A stretch of 12,231 nt of DNA, taken from the NCBI GenBank assembly GCA_022511285.1, contig JAFLRW010000047.1, positions 1-12,231 on the forward strand, in the 5' to 3' direction. Made by a program: the position numbers and the translations under genes. Below, one piece after another: positions 1 to 7,383 of this stretch. Source of the stretch: Duncaniella sp. (GTDB taxonomy: Bacteria; Bacteroidota; Bacteroidia; Bacteroidales; Muribaculaceae). How positions within the stretch are numbered: the first letter of the stretch is position 1; the number at the start of each line of letters is the position of its first letter. The notes under the pieces were generated by a model. The model was not told where the DNA came from. It was given only the letters and a program-made list of their open reading frames with translations, and did no database searches.

Positions 1-635
1 TAGCCAAGGCTGCTGACGCACTTCCAGGGCAGATGAGGGCTCAAAACGCAGGCACTCCTCTTGAGCTCTATTGGTTTCTTCAGGAGGCATACGAAATGAC
101 TCTTCCCGAACTTGAAACTGCCATCAAGGCCACTCCGACGTTAGGAGCATCGGCACGTGTGCAATCACTCCTTGAAGCCGCCCGACGCAAGGCTGCTACC
201 GGAGAGGGCGCTCATTACACAGACTTTTCAGTGACATACGAAGGGAAAACACAGCAGTTATCAGACTTTGTAAAGCCTGGAGAATACACGCTGGTAGATT
301 ATTGGGCGAGCTGGTGCGGGCCGTGCATCCGACAGTCAAAAGTAATTAAAGAACTTTACAATAAGTATAGAGGGAAAGGTCTTAACGTGGTAGGAGTAGC
401 CGTGTGGGACGAACCGGCCAACACCCTCGCTGCCATACAAAGTCACGGGATAGAATGGGACAACATCATCAATGCGCAAACCATTCCCACCGATATCTAT
501 GGCATATCCGGCATCCCGTGCATAATGCTTATCAATCCCGAGGGTATAATAGTGTCACGCGACAAAATGGGCAATGACTTGATTGATGCCGTTGATGCTG
601 CGATGGCATCATTTCAGATGCCGCAGGCTGAATGA
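1..635 (+). CDS. TlpA-like thiol-disulfide oxidoreductase, C-terminal part (5' end cut by window edge)
   Basis: The reading frame is open to the left edge (first whole codon at position 3), so this is the last 210 residues of a longer protein; the ATG at 33 is internal. The visible part has a helical stretch, then a thioredoxin fold with the redox motif WCGPC (fragment residues 104-108) and the cis-proline loop GIPC (170-173). In Bacteroidota such proteins usually carry a signal peptide and an N-terminal DUF4369-type domain and act in the periplasm, reducing or isomerising disulfides of exported proteins; that part lies outside the window, so location is inferred. One oddity is a third cysteine directly after the cis-proline. 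The GNAT gene starts 4 nt after the stop, suggesting co-transcription. The thioredoxin fold is certain; the physiological partner is unknown. Confidence 0.85.
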   Translation, partial: AKAADALPGQMRAQNAGTPLELYWFLQEAYEMTLPELETAIKATPTLGASARVQSLLEAARRKAATGEGAHYTDFSVTYEGKTQQLSDFVKPGEYTLVDYWASWCGPCIRQSKVIKELYNKYRGKGLNVVGVAVWDEPANTLAAIQSHGIEWDNIINAQTIPTDIYGISGIPCIMLINPEGIIVSRDKMGNDLIDAVDAAMASFQMPQAE

Positions 636-639
636 AAAT

Positions 640-1134
640 ATGATTACTATTCGTCCGGTTGACCCTCAGGCCGATGCTGCACAGATAGCCGAGATTTACA
701 GCTACTACGTCAGCGATACAGCAGTGTCGTTTGAGACAGTTCCTCCTACGGTCGATGAAATGGAGGCTCGCCTAACGGAGATAACAGCCCGTTTCCCCTG
801 TTTTGCCGCCGTAGTCCCCGAGGGGAATATCGTCGGCTATTGCTATGCCCATCCTTGGAAGGAGAGGGCAGCATATGGTCAGACATTGGAAACCACAGTC
901 TATCTTAGGCGCAACTACTCCGGACAGGGTGTTGGCACTCTATTGATGCAACGACTCATTGAGGAGTGCAAAATTTGCGGATATCGGTCGCTTATAGCTT
1001 GCATCACAGCCTCCAACGTCTCCAGCCGTGAATTCCACACCCGCCTTGGATTCAAACAAGTCTCTGACTTCAAGGATGTGGGATTCAAGTTTGGCCGTTG
1101 GCTTGACGTGACTGATTATCAACTGATGCTCTGA
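640..1134 (+). CDS. GNAT family N-acetyltransferase, phosphinothricin/MnaT type
   Basis: The 164-residue protein has the single-domain GNAT fold. The acetyl-CoA pyrophosphate loop is visible as RRNYSGQGVGT (residues 90-100, Q/RxxGxG/A motif A), preceded by the beta strand ETTVYL. The C-terminal FKFGRWLDVTDYQL (148-161) resembles the GFKxGxWxDVxxxQ ending of phosphinothricin acetyltransferase-like proteins (YncA/MnaT, Pat), which acetylate the alpha-amino group of methionine sulfone, methionine sulfoximine or phosphinothricin. The natural substrate here is unknown. The start at 640 is chosen because the N-terminus MITIRPVD matches the usual family start and lies 4 nt past the preceding stop; the in-frame ATG at 583 would add 19 residues inside the upstream gene. 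The length is normal for the family. Subfamily assignment is good; resistance function is not implied. Confidence 0.88.
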   Translation: MITIRPVDPQADAAQIAEIYSYYVSDTAVSFETVPPTVDEMEARLTEITARFPCFAAVVPEGNIVGYCYAHPWKERAAYGQTLETTVYLRRNYSGQGVGTLLMQRLIEECKICGYRSLIACITASNVSSREFHTRLGFKQVSDFKDVGFKFGRWLDVTDYQLML

Positions 1135-1205
1135 ACACTATAGGTCGGACTTACACATATATTAACTGCCGATACACTAATTTCTTTCCACTATAACTAC
1201 TGATT
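1135..1205. other. 71-nt intergenic gap before the pullulanase gene
   Basis: The gap is AT-rich. I find no TAnnTTTG -7 box on the plus strand and no convincing terminator hairpin, so it is unclear whether the pullulanase gene is read from its own promoter or by readthrough from the GNAT gene. Confidence 0.4.
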
Positions 1206-3191
1206 ATGAAAGTTCAGACAATAATCACATCTTTTGCAGTATGCTTCACTGCTATGGCACAAAATTTTGACGATAAATATCTATCGTGTCCATCCTATTC
1301 AGGCGAAGACCTTGAGCTCTCCGTCGACACTCAGGGCACACATTGGCGTCTATGGTCGCCCGAGGCACAAGCAGCCCGCGTCATCATTTATCCCTCCGGT
1401 CTTCATACGGCTGCCATCGACACTATTGCGATGACACCTGCGGCTCAAGGCACTTGGTGCGCCTCCGTGCCGGAACAGCTTTACGGCAGGTATTACACCT
1501 TTTCAATCAAGCATCAGGGCCGTTGGCTTAAAGAAACGCCGGGTGTGTGGGCCAAAGCTGTGGGAGCTAATGGCGAAAGAGCGGCAATAATTGACTTTCT
1601 GACAACCAATCCCAAGGGATGGGCAGCCGACAAAGGTCCGGCATTAAAGCATATCAACGATGCTGTCATCTATGAGATGCACCATCGTGATTTCTCCGTC
1701 CACCCCTCATCAGGCATTGCCAACAAGGGAAAATTCCTGGCGCTCACCGAATCGTCGACTACTAATCCTGACGGTGACCACACCGGCATTGACCATCTCA
1801 AGGAGTTAGGAGTGACTCACGTCCACATCCTCCCGTCCTATGACTATAATTCAGTCGACGAGACCAACCTCCCCTCCAATCAATACAATTGGGGGTATGA
1901 TCCGTTCAACTACAACGTCCCTGAGGGGTCATATTCAACCAACCCCTCCGATCCTGCCACTCGCATATTGGAAATGAAGGAGATGATAAAATCACTTCAC
2001 GACAACGGCATAGGAGTGATTATGGATGTTGTCTACAATCACACGGCTGACAATGACGACTCCAACTTCTCGCTCACGGCTCCGGGATATTACTACCGAC
2101 ACAATCCTGACGGCAGCTACTCTGATGCATCAGGATGTGGCAACGAAACTGCCTCTGAGCGTAGCCAAATGCGAAATTTTATTATTAATTCCGTGAAATA
2201 TTGGGCCAAGGAATATCATATCGACGGATTCCGGTTTGACCTTATGGCAATTCACGATATTGAGACAATGAATCAAGTGGCCGCCGCACTCAAAAAGATT
2301 AATCCCGATATCATCATCTATGGCGAGGGGTGGACCGCCGGCGACTCACCACTGCCGGAGGCCGAGCGAGCTCTGAAAGAAAATGTGGCAAAGATGCCTG
2401 ACGTGGCAGTGTTCAGCGACGATCTTCGCGATGCCGTCAAAGGCCATTATTCAGATGCGGCAGACCGCGGCTTTGCATCAGGCAAGACAGGATTGGAAGA
2501 GACGGTCAAAATAGGCATTGTTGCCGCTACCGACCATCCACAAGTTGACTATTCCAAGGGGAACAACTCTCTATTCCCCTATGCTGCAGCTCCGACACAG
2601 ATAATAAACTATGTGTCGTGCCACGACGATTTGATGCTTACCGACAAACTGCGTAAATCAATGCCCGATGCCACTGACGCCGAACGTCAACGTGTGGCTC
2701 GTTTGGCGCAGACGATTGTGTTGACATCGCAGGGAACTCCTTTTATCTTTGCCGGCGAAGAAATATTTCGCGATAAGAAGGGTGTCCACAACTCATACAA
2801 GTCACCCGACTCAATTAATGCCATCGATTGGACTCTGAAACACACTAACGCCGAGCAGAATGACTATTACCGACAACTCATCAAACTGCGCAAAGAGCAT
2901 CCTGCCTTCAGAATGACAACATCGGAGCAGGTGGCTCGCCATTTAAAGTTTGATAAAACCGAGCCCGGACTGATCTCATATTCGCTTATTGATAATGCTA
3001 ACGGCGACAGCTGGAAAGAAATCAAGCTGATATTCAACGGGTCAGGCGAGCCTCGCGAAATAAAGATACCCAAAGGCAACTGGATCATAATTGCAGAGGA
3101 CGGGCGCATTAATGCCGATGGGCTCGGTTTCTCAAAAGGAGGCAAACTCTCAGCCGCTCCGCGCGCCGCTCTGATACTTGCAAGAGAATAA
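1206..3191 (+). CDS. pulA: Type I pullulanase (GH13, alpha-1,6-glucan debranching), exported
   Basis: This 661-residue glycoside hydrolase should cut alpha-1,6 branch points of pullulan, glycogen or starch limit dextrins. Residues 1 to about 19 form a signal peptide (one Lys, hydrophobic core, AMAQ cleavage region). An immunoglobulin-like N-terminal domain of CBM48 type follows (about 44-110, HWRLWSPEA). The catalytic barrel shows the type I pullulanase signature YNWGYDP (227-233) and the four GH13 regions: DVVYNHT (274-280), GFRFD with nucleophile Asp345, IYGEGW with acid/base Glu374, and NYVSCHDD with transition-state Asp474. A C-terminal beta domain ends the protein. No lipoprotein cysteine follows the signal sequence, so a periplasmic or secreted enzyme is more likely than a surface lipoprotein. 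No SusC/SusD genes are adjacent. ispE follows 15 nt later. The gene symbol is the general family name. Confidence 0.92.
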   Translation: MKVQTIITSFAVCFTAMAQNFDDKYLSCPSYSGEDLELSVDTQGTHWRLWSPEAQAARVIIYPSGLHTAAIDTIAMTPAAQGTWCASVPEQLYGRYYTFSIKHQGRWLKETPGVWAKAVGANGERAAIIDFLTTNPKGWAADKGPALKHINDAVIYEMHHRDFSVHPSSGIANKGKFLALTESSTTNPDGDHTGIDHLKELGVTHVHILPSYDYNSVDETNLPSNQYNWGYDPFNYNVPEGSYSTNPSDPATRILEMKEMIKSLHDNGIGVIMDVVYNHTADNDDSNFSLTAPGYYYRHNPDGSYSDASGCGNETASERSQMRNFIINSVKYWAKEYHIDGFRFDLMAIHDIETMNQVAAALKKINPDIIIYGEGWTAGDSPLPEAERALKENVAKMPDVAVFSDDLRDAVKGHYSDAADRGFASGKTGLEETVKIGIVAATDHPQVDYSKGNNSLFPYAAAPTQIINYVSCHDDLMLTDKLRKSMPDATDAERQRVARLAQTIVLTSQGTPFIFAGEEIFRDKKGVHNSYKSPDSINAIDWTLKHTNAEQNDYYRQLIKLRKEHPAFRMTTSEQVARHLKFDKTEPGLISYSLIDNANGDSWKEIKLIFNGSGEPREIKIPKGNWIIIAEDGRINADGLGFSKGGKLSAAPRAALILARE

Positions 3192-3206
3192 TAACGAGAA
3201 TCAACA

Positions 3207-4028
3207 ATGATAGTTTTCCCCAACGCTAAAATTAATCTCGGTCTCGATATCCTGCGCCGTCGTCCGGATGGCTACCACGATATCGAGACCGCTATGCTGC
3301 CTGTGCCTTGGTGCGATATCCTTGAGATAGTCCCGGCAGCCGGCCCCGACACCACATTAACAGTCAGCGGACGCAAGGTGGACTGTCCGCCGGAGAAGAA
3401 TCTTGTAATGAAGGCTTATCGGGCTATGCAAGAACGTTATGGCCTCCCTGCAGTTGACATCTATCTGCGCAAGATTATTCCTGACGGTGCCGGATTAGGT
3501 GGCGGGTCGGCCGATGCGGCGTTTACGCTGACAGCTCTCAATTCTCTCTTCAAGATAGGCGCTGACGAAGGGGAATTGGAGGCTATAGCCGCAGGCCTTG
3601 GAGCAGACTGCCCGCTCTTTGTCAGAAACCAACCGGTGTTTGCCACGGGCACCGGCACTGACCTCACCTCGATTGATATCAACCTTTCAGGCTTGACTAT
3701 AGCTATTGTGAAGCCGCCGGTTTCCGTCCCAACGGCGCAAGCCTATTCGCGCGTCACCCCGGCAGAGCCCGCCATCCATATTCCGGAGATTCTCTCCCTC
3801 CCTGTCGGTGAGTGGCAGGGTCGGCTTGTCAATGCCTTTGAGGCATCGGTGTTCCCAATACATCCAATGTTGGCCGATGTCAAGCAGACACTTCTTGATG
3901 CGGGCGCATCGTATGCAGCTATGTCAGGCTCAGGCTCGGCGCTATTCGGGTTATTTGAGACTGACATTTTGTCAGAAGCTATGACACGGCGATTCCCCGG
4001 ATGTACTGTCTTTGTTGCGAAACTTTGA
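3207..4028 (+). CDS. ispE: 4-diphosphocytidyl-2-C-methyl-D-erythritol kinase
   Basis: This enzyme of the MEP isoprenoid pathway phosphorylates the 2-hydroxyl of CDP-methylerythritol with ATP in the cytoplasm. All three GHMP kinase motifs are present in the 273 residues: motif 1 PNAKINLGLDI (5-15) with catalytic Lys8, the ATP-binding glycine loop IPDGAGLGGGSADAA (91-105), and motif 3 AMSGSGSALFG (238-248). The catalytic aspartate is Asp134 in GADCPLF. The length is usual for the Bacteroidota enzyme. The ATG at 3207 is the natural start because MIVFPNAKINL begins right at the family's first strand. It lies 15 nt after the pullulanase stop, so the two may be co-transcribed although their functions are unrelated. 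No terminator is obvious after it. Confidence 0.96.
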   Translation: MIVFPNAKINLGLDILRRRPDGYHDIETAMLPVPWCDILEIVPAAGPDTTLTVSGRKVDCPPEKNLVMKAYRAMQERYGLPAVDIYLRKIIPDGAGLGGGSADAAFTLTALNSLFKIGADEGELEAIAAGLGADCPLFVRNQPVFATGTGTDLTSIDINLSGLTIAIVKPPVSVPTAQAYSRVTPAEPAIHIPEILSLPVGEWQGRLVNAFEASVFPIHPMLADVKQTLLDAGASYAAMSGSGSALFGLFETDILSEAMTRRFPGCTVFVAKL

Positions 4029-4135
4029 CACTTGTGTGCTTTTCTGAACGTAAACTCGACTAAATTGTTATTTATGTATGCCCATTCAAGAATATGGCGC
4101 TATTTTTGCATATACATAATAAATAATACTCAGAT
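4029..4135. other. 107-nt intergenic region ispE-grpE
   Basis: This AT-rich gap contains the grpE promoter described separately. I see no CIRCE element (TTAGCACTC-N9-GAGTGCTAA) and no strong hairpin with a T tract, so there is no visible HrcA control and no clear terminator for ispE. Confidence 0.5.
4077..4108 (+). promoter_or_regulatory. Bacteroidota-type promoter for grpE-dnaJ
   Basis: A perfect -7 box TATTTTTG (4101-4108, TAnnTTTG) is preceded by a 3-of-4 match to the -33 TTTG element, TATG (4077-4080), with a 20-nt spacer. Transcription would start near 4114, giving a leader of about 20 nt before the grpE ATG at 4136. This is inferred from sequence only. Confidence 0.65.
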
Positions 4136-4717
4136 ATGACACAAGAATCACACAATAACACTCACTGCCCCACTTGCAATGAGGAGATGGAAAATGTAGA
4201 CCAGACTCAGGATGTGCAAGAGTCAGCGGACACCGAAGAACTTTCAGAGGTGGATGCGCTCAAACAGCAGCTGGAAATGACAGGTGCTGAGGTTGAGAAG
4301 CATAAGCAAGAGTACCTCTTTCTTATGGCAGAGTTCGACAATTTCCGCAAACGCACTATGCGAGAGAAGAGCGACATCATCAAAAATGCCGCCGAGGGTG
4401 TGCTCAAAGGATTGCTTCCCATTGTTGACGACTTTGAACGCGGAATTGAGGCAGTCACCAAAGCAGGAGATGCCGATGATGTGGTCAAAGGAATGGAACT
4501 GATATATCAGAAATTCATCAAATATCTCGCCCAGAATGGCGTGAAACCTATTGAATCCACCGGTAAGCCTTTTGATTCCGAGCTGCACGAAGCCATAGCT
4601 ATGGTGCCCGTGGGCGATCAGGAAGATAAAAAGGGAATTGTGATTGACACCCCCACCAAGGGTTACACCATCAACGACAAGGTGCTCCGCCACGCCAAAG
4701 TAGTAGTGGGACAATAA
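4136..4717 (+). CDS. grpE: Nucleotide exchange factor GrpE
   Basis: GrpE is the co-chaperone that releases ADP from DnaK. In this 193-residue protein an acidic, disordered N-terminus (about 1-38) leads into a long dimerising coiled-coil (about 39-90, with EYLFLMAEFDNFRKRT at 59-74). The four-helix region follows, then the C-terminal beta domain with the family signature GMELIYQKFIKYLAQNGV (119-136) and FDSELHEAIAMVP (146-158). An unusual feature is a CPTC pair at residues 11-14 inside the acidic N-terminus, which is not part of the known fold. dnaJ follows after 32 nt, the standard Bacteroidota pair; dnaK is not in the window. The start at 4136 sits about 20 nt below the predicted transcription start. 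Confidence 0.97.
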   Translation: MTQESHNNTHCPTCNEEMENVDQTQDVQESADTEELSEVDALKQQLEMTGAEVEKHKQEYLFLMAEFDNFRKRTMREKSDIIKNAAEGVLKGLLPIVDDFERGIEAVTKAGDADDVVKGMELIYQKFIKYLAQNGVKPIESTGKPFDSELHEAIAMVPVGDQEDKKGIVIDTPTKGYTINDKVLRHAKVVVGQ

Positions 4718-4749
4718 AATTTTAACTGTTCTAAGAAAGCAATTATATA

Positions 4750-5910
4750 ATGGCAGCCAAGAGAGATTATTATGAAGTGCTTGGAGTAGATAAAAACGCC
4801 GACGAGCAAACCATCAAAAGCGCTTACAGAAAGAAAGCCTTAAAATATCACCCCGATAAAAACCCTGGCAACAAGGAGGCGGAAGAAAAATTCAAAGAGG
4901 CTGCCGAGGCTTACGACGTCCTCTCCAATCCCGATAAGCGAGCTCGCTATGACAGGTTTGGCCATAATATGGGACAGCAAGGATTTCCCGGTGGCGGGGG
5001 ATTCCATGCCGGCGGATTTACTATGGAGGATATATTCTCGCAGTTCGGCGACATTTTCGGAGGAGCTTTCGGGAATATGGGTGGCTTTGAGAGTGCCGGA
5101 GGACGTTCGCGCCGACGCCAACGTCGGGGCACCGATCTGAGAATCAAGATTAAACTATCACTCAAGGAGATATCCGAAGGAGTTTCTAAGACAGTAAAGG
5201 TGCCCACCTTAGTCAAATGTAGCCATTGTGATGGCACCGGAGCTAAGGATGGCAAAGCCTTCAATACATGCCCCACTTGTGGCGGTTCCGGCACAGTATT
5301 GCGCCAGCATCAGTCGCTGTTCGGGCTCACTCAGTCGGCTGTCGAGTGCCCGCAATGTCATGGTAACGGGAAAATCATCACAGAAAACTGTACGTTCTGT
5401 GGCGGAAAGGGCGTGGAACGGCGAGAAGAAACCGTGTCTTTCTCTATTCCTGCCGGAGTGCAAGACGGACAAGTGCTCACTCTGCGCGGTCGCGGCAATG
5501 CGGCCCCAAACGGGGGTGTCAACGGCGATCTTCTCATTGTAATTGAAGAGATTAAAGACCCACAGCTCATTCGCGATGGTCAGGACGTTATCTACAATCT
5601 GATGCTCGACATCCCGACAGCAATTCTTGGAGGACAGATTGAGGTGCCAACCATCACAGGCCGTGCCCGACTGAATATCCCGGCTGGAACTCAGCCCGGC
5701 AAGGTGCTCCGATTGCGCGGCAAAGGCCTCCCATCCACTGACAATTCCGGACGAGGCGATGAGCTCATAAATATTATGGTCTATATTCCGGAGCAGATTT
5801 CAGACGAAGACCGTCGCGTCATCTCATCGCTCTCCTCTAACCCACGCTTTACTCCCGACGAATCTACTAAAACCAGAATATTCAGCAAGTTCAAACACAT
5901 CTTTGAATAG
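4750..5910 (+). CDS. dnaJ: Chaperone DnaJ (Hsp40, type I)
   Basis: DnaJ delivers unfolded clients to DnaK and stimulates its ATPase. The 386 residues show the complete type I layout. The J domain (about 5-70) has HPD at 34-36. A Gly/Phe-rich linker follows (about 72-118). Four CxxCxGxG zinc-binding repeats start at Cys157, Cys174, Cys200 and Cys214. Two beta-rich substrate-binding domains come next, containing GDLLIVIEE (259-267) and a C-terminal dimerisation end. A basic SRRRQRRG segment at 120-127 joins the linker to the C-terminal domains. All key residues are intact. A Nudix hydrolase gene starts 5 nt after the stop and is probably transcribed with it. No hairpin separates grpE from dnaJ. 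Confidence 0.98.
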   Translation: MAAKRDYYEVLGVDKNADEQTIKSAYRKKALKYHPDKNPGNKEAEEKFKEAAEAYDVLSNPDKRARYDRFGHNMGQQGFPGGGGFHAGGFTMEDIFSQFGDIFGGAFGNMGGFESAGGRSRRRQRRGTDLRIKIKLSLKEISEGVSKTVKVPTLVKCSHCDGTGAKDGKAFNTCPTCGGSGTVLRQHQSLFGLTQSAVECPQCHGNGKIITENCTFCGGKGVERREETVSFSIPAGVQDGQVLTLRGRGNAAPNGGVNGDLLIVIEEIKDPQLIRDGQDVIYNLMLDIPTAILGGQIEVPTITGRARLNIPAGTQPGKVLRLRGKGLPSTDNSGRGDELINIMVYIPEQISDEDRRVISSLSSNPRFTPDESTKTRIFSKFKHIFE

Positions 5911-5915
5911 TCAGT

Positions 5916-6419
5916 ATGACTTCGGATAATTCGCTTGAACTTCTCCCTGTGGTCACGCCTGATGGGACGGTAATTGGGACAGCCACTCGAGGTGAGTGTC
6001 ATTCGGGGGTGGGCAAGCCTCTCCATCCTGTGGTTCACCTTCACATCTTTGACAGCTCCGGCCGGCTGTATCTCCAACAGCGCCCACAGTGGAAAGATAT
6101 TCAGCCCGGCAAGTGGGACACTGCCGTTGGCGGGCACGTTGACCCCGGCGAAACAATAATCGAGGCTTTATGCCGTGAGGCACGAGAGGAGTTGGGTATC
6201 ATTGGCTTTGATGCAGAGGCCCTTGATAGGTATGTCTTTGAGTCAGATTGCGAACGAGAGTTGGTCCATTCCTTTCGCGCCACGTGGGACGAAGTGATTT
6301 ATCCGTCAGAGGAGACTGCCGGCGGCAGATTCTGGTCTCGTCACGAGATAGCATCATCTATGGGCCGCGGGATTTTTACGCCTAATTTCGAGCAAGAGTA
6401 TTCACGCCTTTTCGGTTGA
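5916..6419 (+). CDS. Nudix hydrolase, YfcD/Idi-like
   Basis: The 167-residue protein contains a full Nudix box at residues 73-95: G73-HVDPG-E79, then R87-E-A-R-E-E-L-G-I95, so the metal-binding glutamates are present. The N-terminus ELLPVVTPDGTVIGTATRGECH and PLHPVVHLHIFDSSGRLYLQQR resemble E. coli YfcD and the type I isopentenyl-diphosphate isomerase group. Many Bacteroidota proteins of this kind are labelled Nudix or Idi-like, and the true substrate (a nucleoside diphosphate derivative or another pyrophosphate) cannot be told. A role as isopentenyl-diphosphate isomerase is possible but weakly supported: the Cys and Glu catalytic signatures of Idi are not evident. It begins 5 nt after dnaJ, and its last 18 nt overlap the 3' end of the opposite-strand transporter gene. 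Confidence 0.88.
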   Translation: MTSDNSLELLPVVTPDGTVIGTATRGECHSGVGKPLHPVVHLHIFDSSGRLYLQQRPQWKDIQPGKWDTAVGGHVDPGETIIEALCREAREELGIIGFDAEALDRYVFESDCERELVHSFRATWDEVIYPSEETAGGRFWSRHEIASSMGRGIFTPNFEQEYSRLFG

Positions 6420-7328
6420 TTCTGCCGATTTTGGTTGGCGAGCTTTGCTTATAGTCACCAGCCATACGCCGCAGAATATCAGTGCCACGGCTCCAATCTT
6501 GACTGGTGTGAGCCGATCCAGGCCAAGGCAAATGCCGGTGATGGTGGCCACAATGGGCTGAACATAATTATACATTCCGACGAGGGTAGGGCGCAGGGCT
6601 TTCTGCCCTATCATTATCAAAATGTAGGCTATGAAGGTGGCTCCAACCACAACATAAGCCGCTCCCAACAGTTCGCCACGGTTGAGCGACGCCCAGTCTG
6701 TCTGAATGGTCTGTGGCAACGATACAGGCACAAGGATAAGTGCGGCAAACGTAAACATCCATTTCATCAGTGTCACCACTGAGTATTTGCGGATAAAATT
6801 ACGGTAGAAAGTCAGATAAAGAGCGTAGCAGAGTTGTGCGGTGAGCACAAGCAGATTGCCCAACATAGGATTATCCCCTTTCACTCCGCTTGCTGTGCCG
6901 CCAAGCACAAGGAGCAAGGCTCCGGTTCCGCCCATCATAATACCGCCCACTTTTTTCAGCGTGATAGGCTCCTTAAGTATCAATGCGGCAAGCACCATCA
7001 CCCACAGAGGCATTGTGGTGGTGATGATTGAGGCATCTCCGGGCGATGTGAACCCTACGCCAAAGATATAACAGCCTTGATTGAAAAGAATACCCAACAG
7101 TGCTGCGCCGGCAAGCCTGAACAGATCTGGAATAGAGACCTTTTCGGTGTGCGTGAAGATGGATGCTATCCAAAACAGCAGTGCAGCTCCGGCTATTCGA
7201 AAATTGGTCATTAACAGCGGAGTGATTGTCCCGGCGGCCATTGCCATCTTGGCTACCGGTGCCATCAGTCCCCACATAGAGTTGGCGCCGGCCATGGCGA
7301 GATGTCCCTTGATATCTGAAAATTTCAT
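6402..7328 (-). CDS. DMT superfamily transporter, EamA type (10 transmembrane helices)
   Basis: This 308-residue inner-membrane protein has two EamA repeats with about ten hydrophobic helices (roughly 8-28, 36-56, 69-91, 97-117, 127-145, 156-176, 184-204, 219-240, 248-270, 276-294). Each repeat ends in the typical E/D-rich turn before its last helix, LKEPITLKKVGGI (118-130) and LGLDRLTPVKIGA (268-280). Relatives export amino acids, purines or other small metabolites; the substrate here is not known. The start at 7328 (MKFSDIKGHLAM) is preferred because the frame extension to 7394 runs across a perfect minus-strand promoter. A short cytoplasmic Lys/Glu-rich tail ends the protein. The gene stands alone on the minus strand, tail-to-tail with the Nudix gene and head-to-head with pgeF. 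Confidence 0.9.
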   Translation of the reverse strand: MKFSDIKGHLAMAGANSMWGLMAPVAKMAMAAGTITPLLMTNFRIAGAALLFWIASIFTHTEKVSIPDLFRLAGAALLGILFNQGCYIFGVGFTSPGDASIITTTMPLWVMVLAALILKEPITLKKVGGIMMGGTGALLLVLGGTASGVKGDNPMLGNLLVLTAQLCYALYLTFYRNFIRKYSVVTLMKWMFTFAALILVPVSLPQTIQTDWASLNRGELLGAAYVVVGATFIAYILIMIGQKALRPTLVGMYNYVQPIVATITGICLGLDRLTPVKIGAVALIFCGVWLVTISKARQPKSAESTEKA

Positions 7329-7335
7329 ATCTTTG
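7328..7335 (+). promoter_or_regulatory. -7 element likely serving pgeF (plus strand)
   Basis: TATCTTTG is a perfect TAnnTTTG box 42 nt before the pgeF GTG. A matching -33 TTTG at 19-21 nt is not present (the nearest, CTTG at 7308-7311, is 16 nt away), so it is a partial promoter. Its first base overlaps the transporter start codon on the other strand. Confidence 0.5.
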
Positions 7336-7351
7336 TAGCGAAAAAACCGCG

Positions 7352-7383
7352 CAAAGTTACTCATAAATCCTGTCAAGTGCAAA
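7352..7383 (-). promoter_or_regulatory. Promoter for the EamA transporter gene (minus strand)
   Basis: Read on the minus strand, TTTG (7383-7380) is followed by a 20-nt spacer and TAACTTTG (7359-7352), a full match to the Bacteroidota TTTG-N20-TAnnTTTG promoter. The start of transcription would be near 7346, about 17 nt before the ATG at 7328. The -33 element lies over the first codons of pgeF. Confidence 0.75.

Noticed and set aside
583..639. Upstream ATG for the GNAT gene
   Set aside because: It lies inside the TlpA-like coding region and adds 19 residues unlike the family; the ATG at 640 gives the expected N-terminus.
1206..3191. Polysaccharide utilisation locus around the pullulanase
   Set aside because: No SusC/SusD-like, regulator or other glycan genes are beside it in the window.
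4029..4135. CIRCE/HrcA operator in front of grpE
   Set aside because: No TTAGCACTC-N9-GAGTGCTAA or close variant is present.
4244..4714. Antisense reading frame of 156 codons opposite grpE
   Set aside because: It mirrors the grpE coding pattern, has no recognisable protein features, and grpE is certain.
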